A DNA stretch of 36,175 nt from Oscillospiraceae bacterium (GTDB lineage: Bacteria > Bacillota > Clostridia > Oscillospirales > Oscillospiraceae). The stretch spans positions 15,500 to 51,674 of the forward strand of contig JAJQFY010000153.1 of assembly GCA_021200935.1 (NCBI GenBank), read 5' to 3'. Positions 35,601-36,175 of this stretch are shown piece after piece. The notes beneath the pieces were generated by a model that ran no database searches, had not been told where the DNA came from, and was given only the letters and a program-made list of their open reading frames with translations. The translations under genes and the position numbers were made by a program. How positions within the stretch are numbered: the first letter of the stretch is position 1; the number at the start of each line of letters is the position of its first letter.

Positions 35601-35677
35601 TAACCATGCAGGAAAAGGGCGTCAGCCGCGTCATAGAGCTTGACCTGGCGGAAGCGCAAAAGACCGCCGAAGCATGA
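32663..35677 (+). CDS. smc: Chromosome segregation protein SMC, short-armed
   Basis: Condensin ATPase that organises and separates chromosomes with ScpAB. The N-terminal head starts LKALEIQGFKSFPDKT and has Walker A GPNGSGKSN (about 32-40). The C-terminal head has signature SLLSGGEKSF and Walker B FCVMDEIEAALDE. The hinge, including GSMTGGSAARGTG, spans roughly 412-580. At 1004 residues it is about 180 shorter than the usual 1180-1190. The missing length is in the coiled-coil arms, about 245 residues on the N side and 215 on the C side, while heads and hinge look complete. The start is TTG at 32663 with GAGGTG six bases upstream. ftsY follows after 15 bp. Confidence 0.96.
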   Translation: MCLKALEIQGFKSFPDKTTLVFDKDVTMIVGPNGSGKSNISDAILWVMGEQRTRALRGGKMEDVIFGGTEKRSKLGFAQVTLVLDNTARIFSVDSDELSISRRYYRSGDSEYYINRETVRLRDVNELLMDTGLGREGYSIIGQGRISEIVSAKSTDRREIFEQAAGISRYRFRKEEAERKLAATDETLLRVGDKIDELELQLTPLRKQAEVAKKYLLLREELRTLEVSAWMETLDKLAGQTKAIQESYAQAQAELEKARTQVTENYRYTESISERMREKDLETETLREKLAAAERNIAENRSAGAVLETDRKNNLASIRRLEEDMSQDAGRVQALDEQIEALRRRVDELSEAGRTLAEKTGQLSNVVNGHRMKMSGRESRVSSLREELTKLTVDGRSMDGRITMLTEMEKDYEGFNRAVKTVMREKERGSLRGIHGPVANLVRTEDRFALAIETALGAAAQNIIVDTPEDGRAAIELLKRRDGGRATFLPISDIRGRALDRLPVGEKGYLGLAVDLAEFDGAYRQIFSYLLGRTVIAETLSDAIAIARRHQNQLRIVSLDGQMINAGGSMTGGSAARGTGVISRANELKRLAEERQVLAARQKEKAASLDQAERELAAARYDMDVAGQELAQAQREEATLQAEREAKETSAAQLESVKEAMAAGDSQRRALMEEYRRRDGQISADMEANAEKGKALSERAEAIRGEIHAVTAQKLELEAKRTQADKDAQRQNEALLDQERLVASIERKTMAAEMEEKQLVDKLWDSYELSRTAAQAQRQPIESLAAANRRIAELRRKIRELGTPNLGAIEESERVGQRYDFLTEQRDDIAKAKNELLDIIGDITSQMEEIFSREFQAINESFQTTFLELFGGGKASLRLEDENDVLNCGIEIKVQPPGKAVSNISLLSGGEKSFVAIALYFSILKLKPTPFCVMDEIEAALDEENVIRFASYLHRLNKTQFIVITHRRGTMEQADVLFGVTMQEKGVSRVIELDLAEAQKTAEA

Positions 35678-35692
35678 TAAAGGAGTAATCAC

Positions 35693-36175
35693 ATGGCACT
35701 ATTTGGTGATAAGAAAAAGGGCTTTCTGTCCGGGCTGTTTTCCGCCTTTTCCGGGGTGGACGAGGATTTCCTGGACGAGCTGGAGGAAAAGCTGATTCTG
35801 GCGGACGCCGGAATTGAGACGGCGGAGCAGGCCGTGGAGGCACTGCGCCAGCAGAAGGGTCTGAAGGGCGAGCAGGTGCGCCAAAAGCTGGTGGATATCC
35901 TGACGGAGCTGATGGAAAAGGCCGGGCCGCCGGAGCTTGCGCTGAACACAAAGCCCTCCGTGATCTTGATGGTGGGCGTAAACGGCGTAGGGAAGACCAC
36001 CACCATCGGAAAGCTGGCGAACCGCTATGTGCAGGATGGGAAAAAGGTACTCCTGTGCGCGGCGGATACCTTCCGGGCCGCTGCCTCGGAGCAGCTTGGC
36101 ATATGGGCCAAGCGCACCGGCGCGGAGATCGTCCGCCACGGGGAGGGGGGCGACCCCGGCGCCGTGGTGTTCGAC
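35693..36175 (+). CDS. ftsY: Signal recognition particle receptor FtsY, C-terminus outside the window
   Basis: GTPase receptor that docks SRP-ribosome complexes at the membrane. The visible 161 residues include a short N-terminal segment without the long acidic A domain of E. coli FtsY. The NG domain has the N helix bundle (FLDELEEKLILADAGIETAEQ), G1 GVNGVGKTTTIGKLA (about 94-108) and LLCAADTFRAAASEQL. AAGGAG lies just before the ATG, 15 bp after smc, the usual smc-ftsY pairing. The frame is open to the last base, so it is truncated by the window end. Confidence 0.96.
   Translation, partial: MALFGDKKKGFLSGLFSAFSGVDEDFLDELEEKLILADAGIETAEQAVEALRQQKGLKGEQVRQKLVDILTELMEKAGPPELALNTKPSVILMVGVNGVGKTTTIGKLANRYVQDGKKVLLCAADTFRAAASEQLGIWAKRTGAEIVRHGEGGDPGAVVFD

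Overview
The window looks like the chromosome of a fairly GC-rich, anaerobic, spore-forming-lineage Firmicute, most likely a gut Clostridia/Oscillospirales-type bacterium. The signs are strong AGGAGG ribosome sites, several TTG/GTG starts, the order plsX-acpP-rnc-radical SAM-smc-ftsY, dprA-topA-trmFO, a SpoIID/SLH protein, and an oxygen-independent (radical SAM) sulfatase maturase. This placement is inferred from gene content, not from a search.

Region A (1-5105) is a sulfatase locus. A sulfatase without a signal peptide and an SLC13/DASS-type anion transporter run leftward. A LysR regulator and an anaerobic sulfatase-maturating enzyme run rightward. The divergent promoters between them flank a long palindrome.

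Region B (5161-18257) is twelve co-directional minus-strand genes. In transcription order they are a phosphofructokinase-like kinase, a NitT/TauT-type ABC importer (permease, ATPase, lipoprotein), a histidine kinase with its response regulator, then homologues of NagB, NagA, class II fructose-bisphosphate aldolase, glucose-6-phosphate isomerase, triose-phosphate isomerase and a LarA-like protein. On paper this is a complete amino-sugar-to-triose route. The key observation is that the NagA, NagB, PGI and TPI homologues keep most or all of their catalytic residues but have changed the residues or loops that normally hold the substrate phosphate, and the aldolase has also changed a conserved substrate-pocket segment. 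With a sulfonate-family importer and a cytosolic sulfatase next door, the favoured hypothesis is a dedicated EMP-like pathway for a C6-sulfonated or C6-sulfated (amino) sugar. In that scheme the sulfo group replaces the 6-phosphate and the PFK-like kinase adds the only phosphate, at C1. This is inference from motifs; no substrate is proven.

Region C (18376-36175) is ordinary housekeeping. A minus-strand pair (SLH-SH3-SpoIID protein, queA) reads from a perfect sigma-A promoter. Rightward come asd-dapA (lysine/diaminopimelate), a TrmH-family RNA methyltransferase with dprA, topA, trmFO, then plsX-acpP-rnc-radical SAM-smc-ftsY (ftsY cut by the window end). Smc is unusually short (1004 residues). 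No rRNA, tRNA, CRISPR array, insertion sequence or prophage gene was seen.
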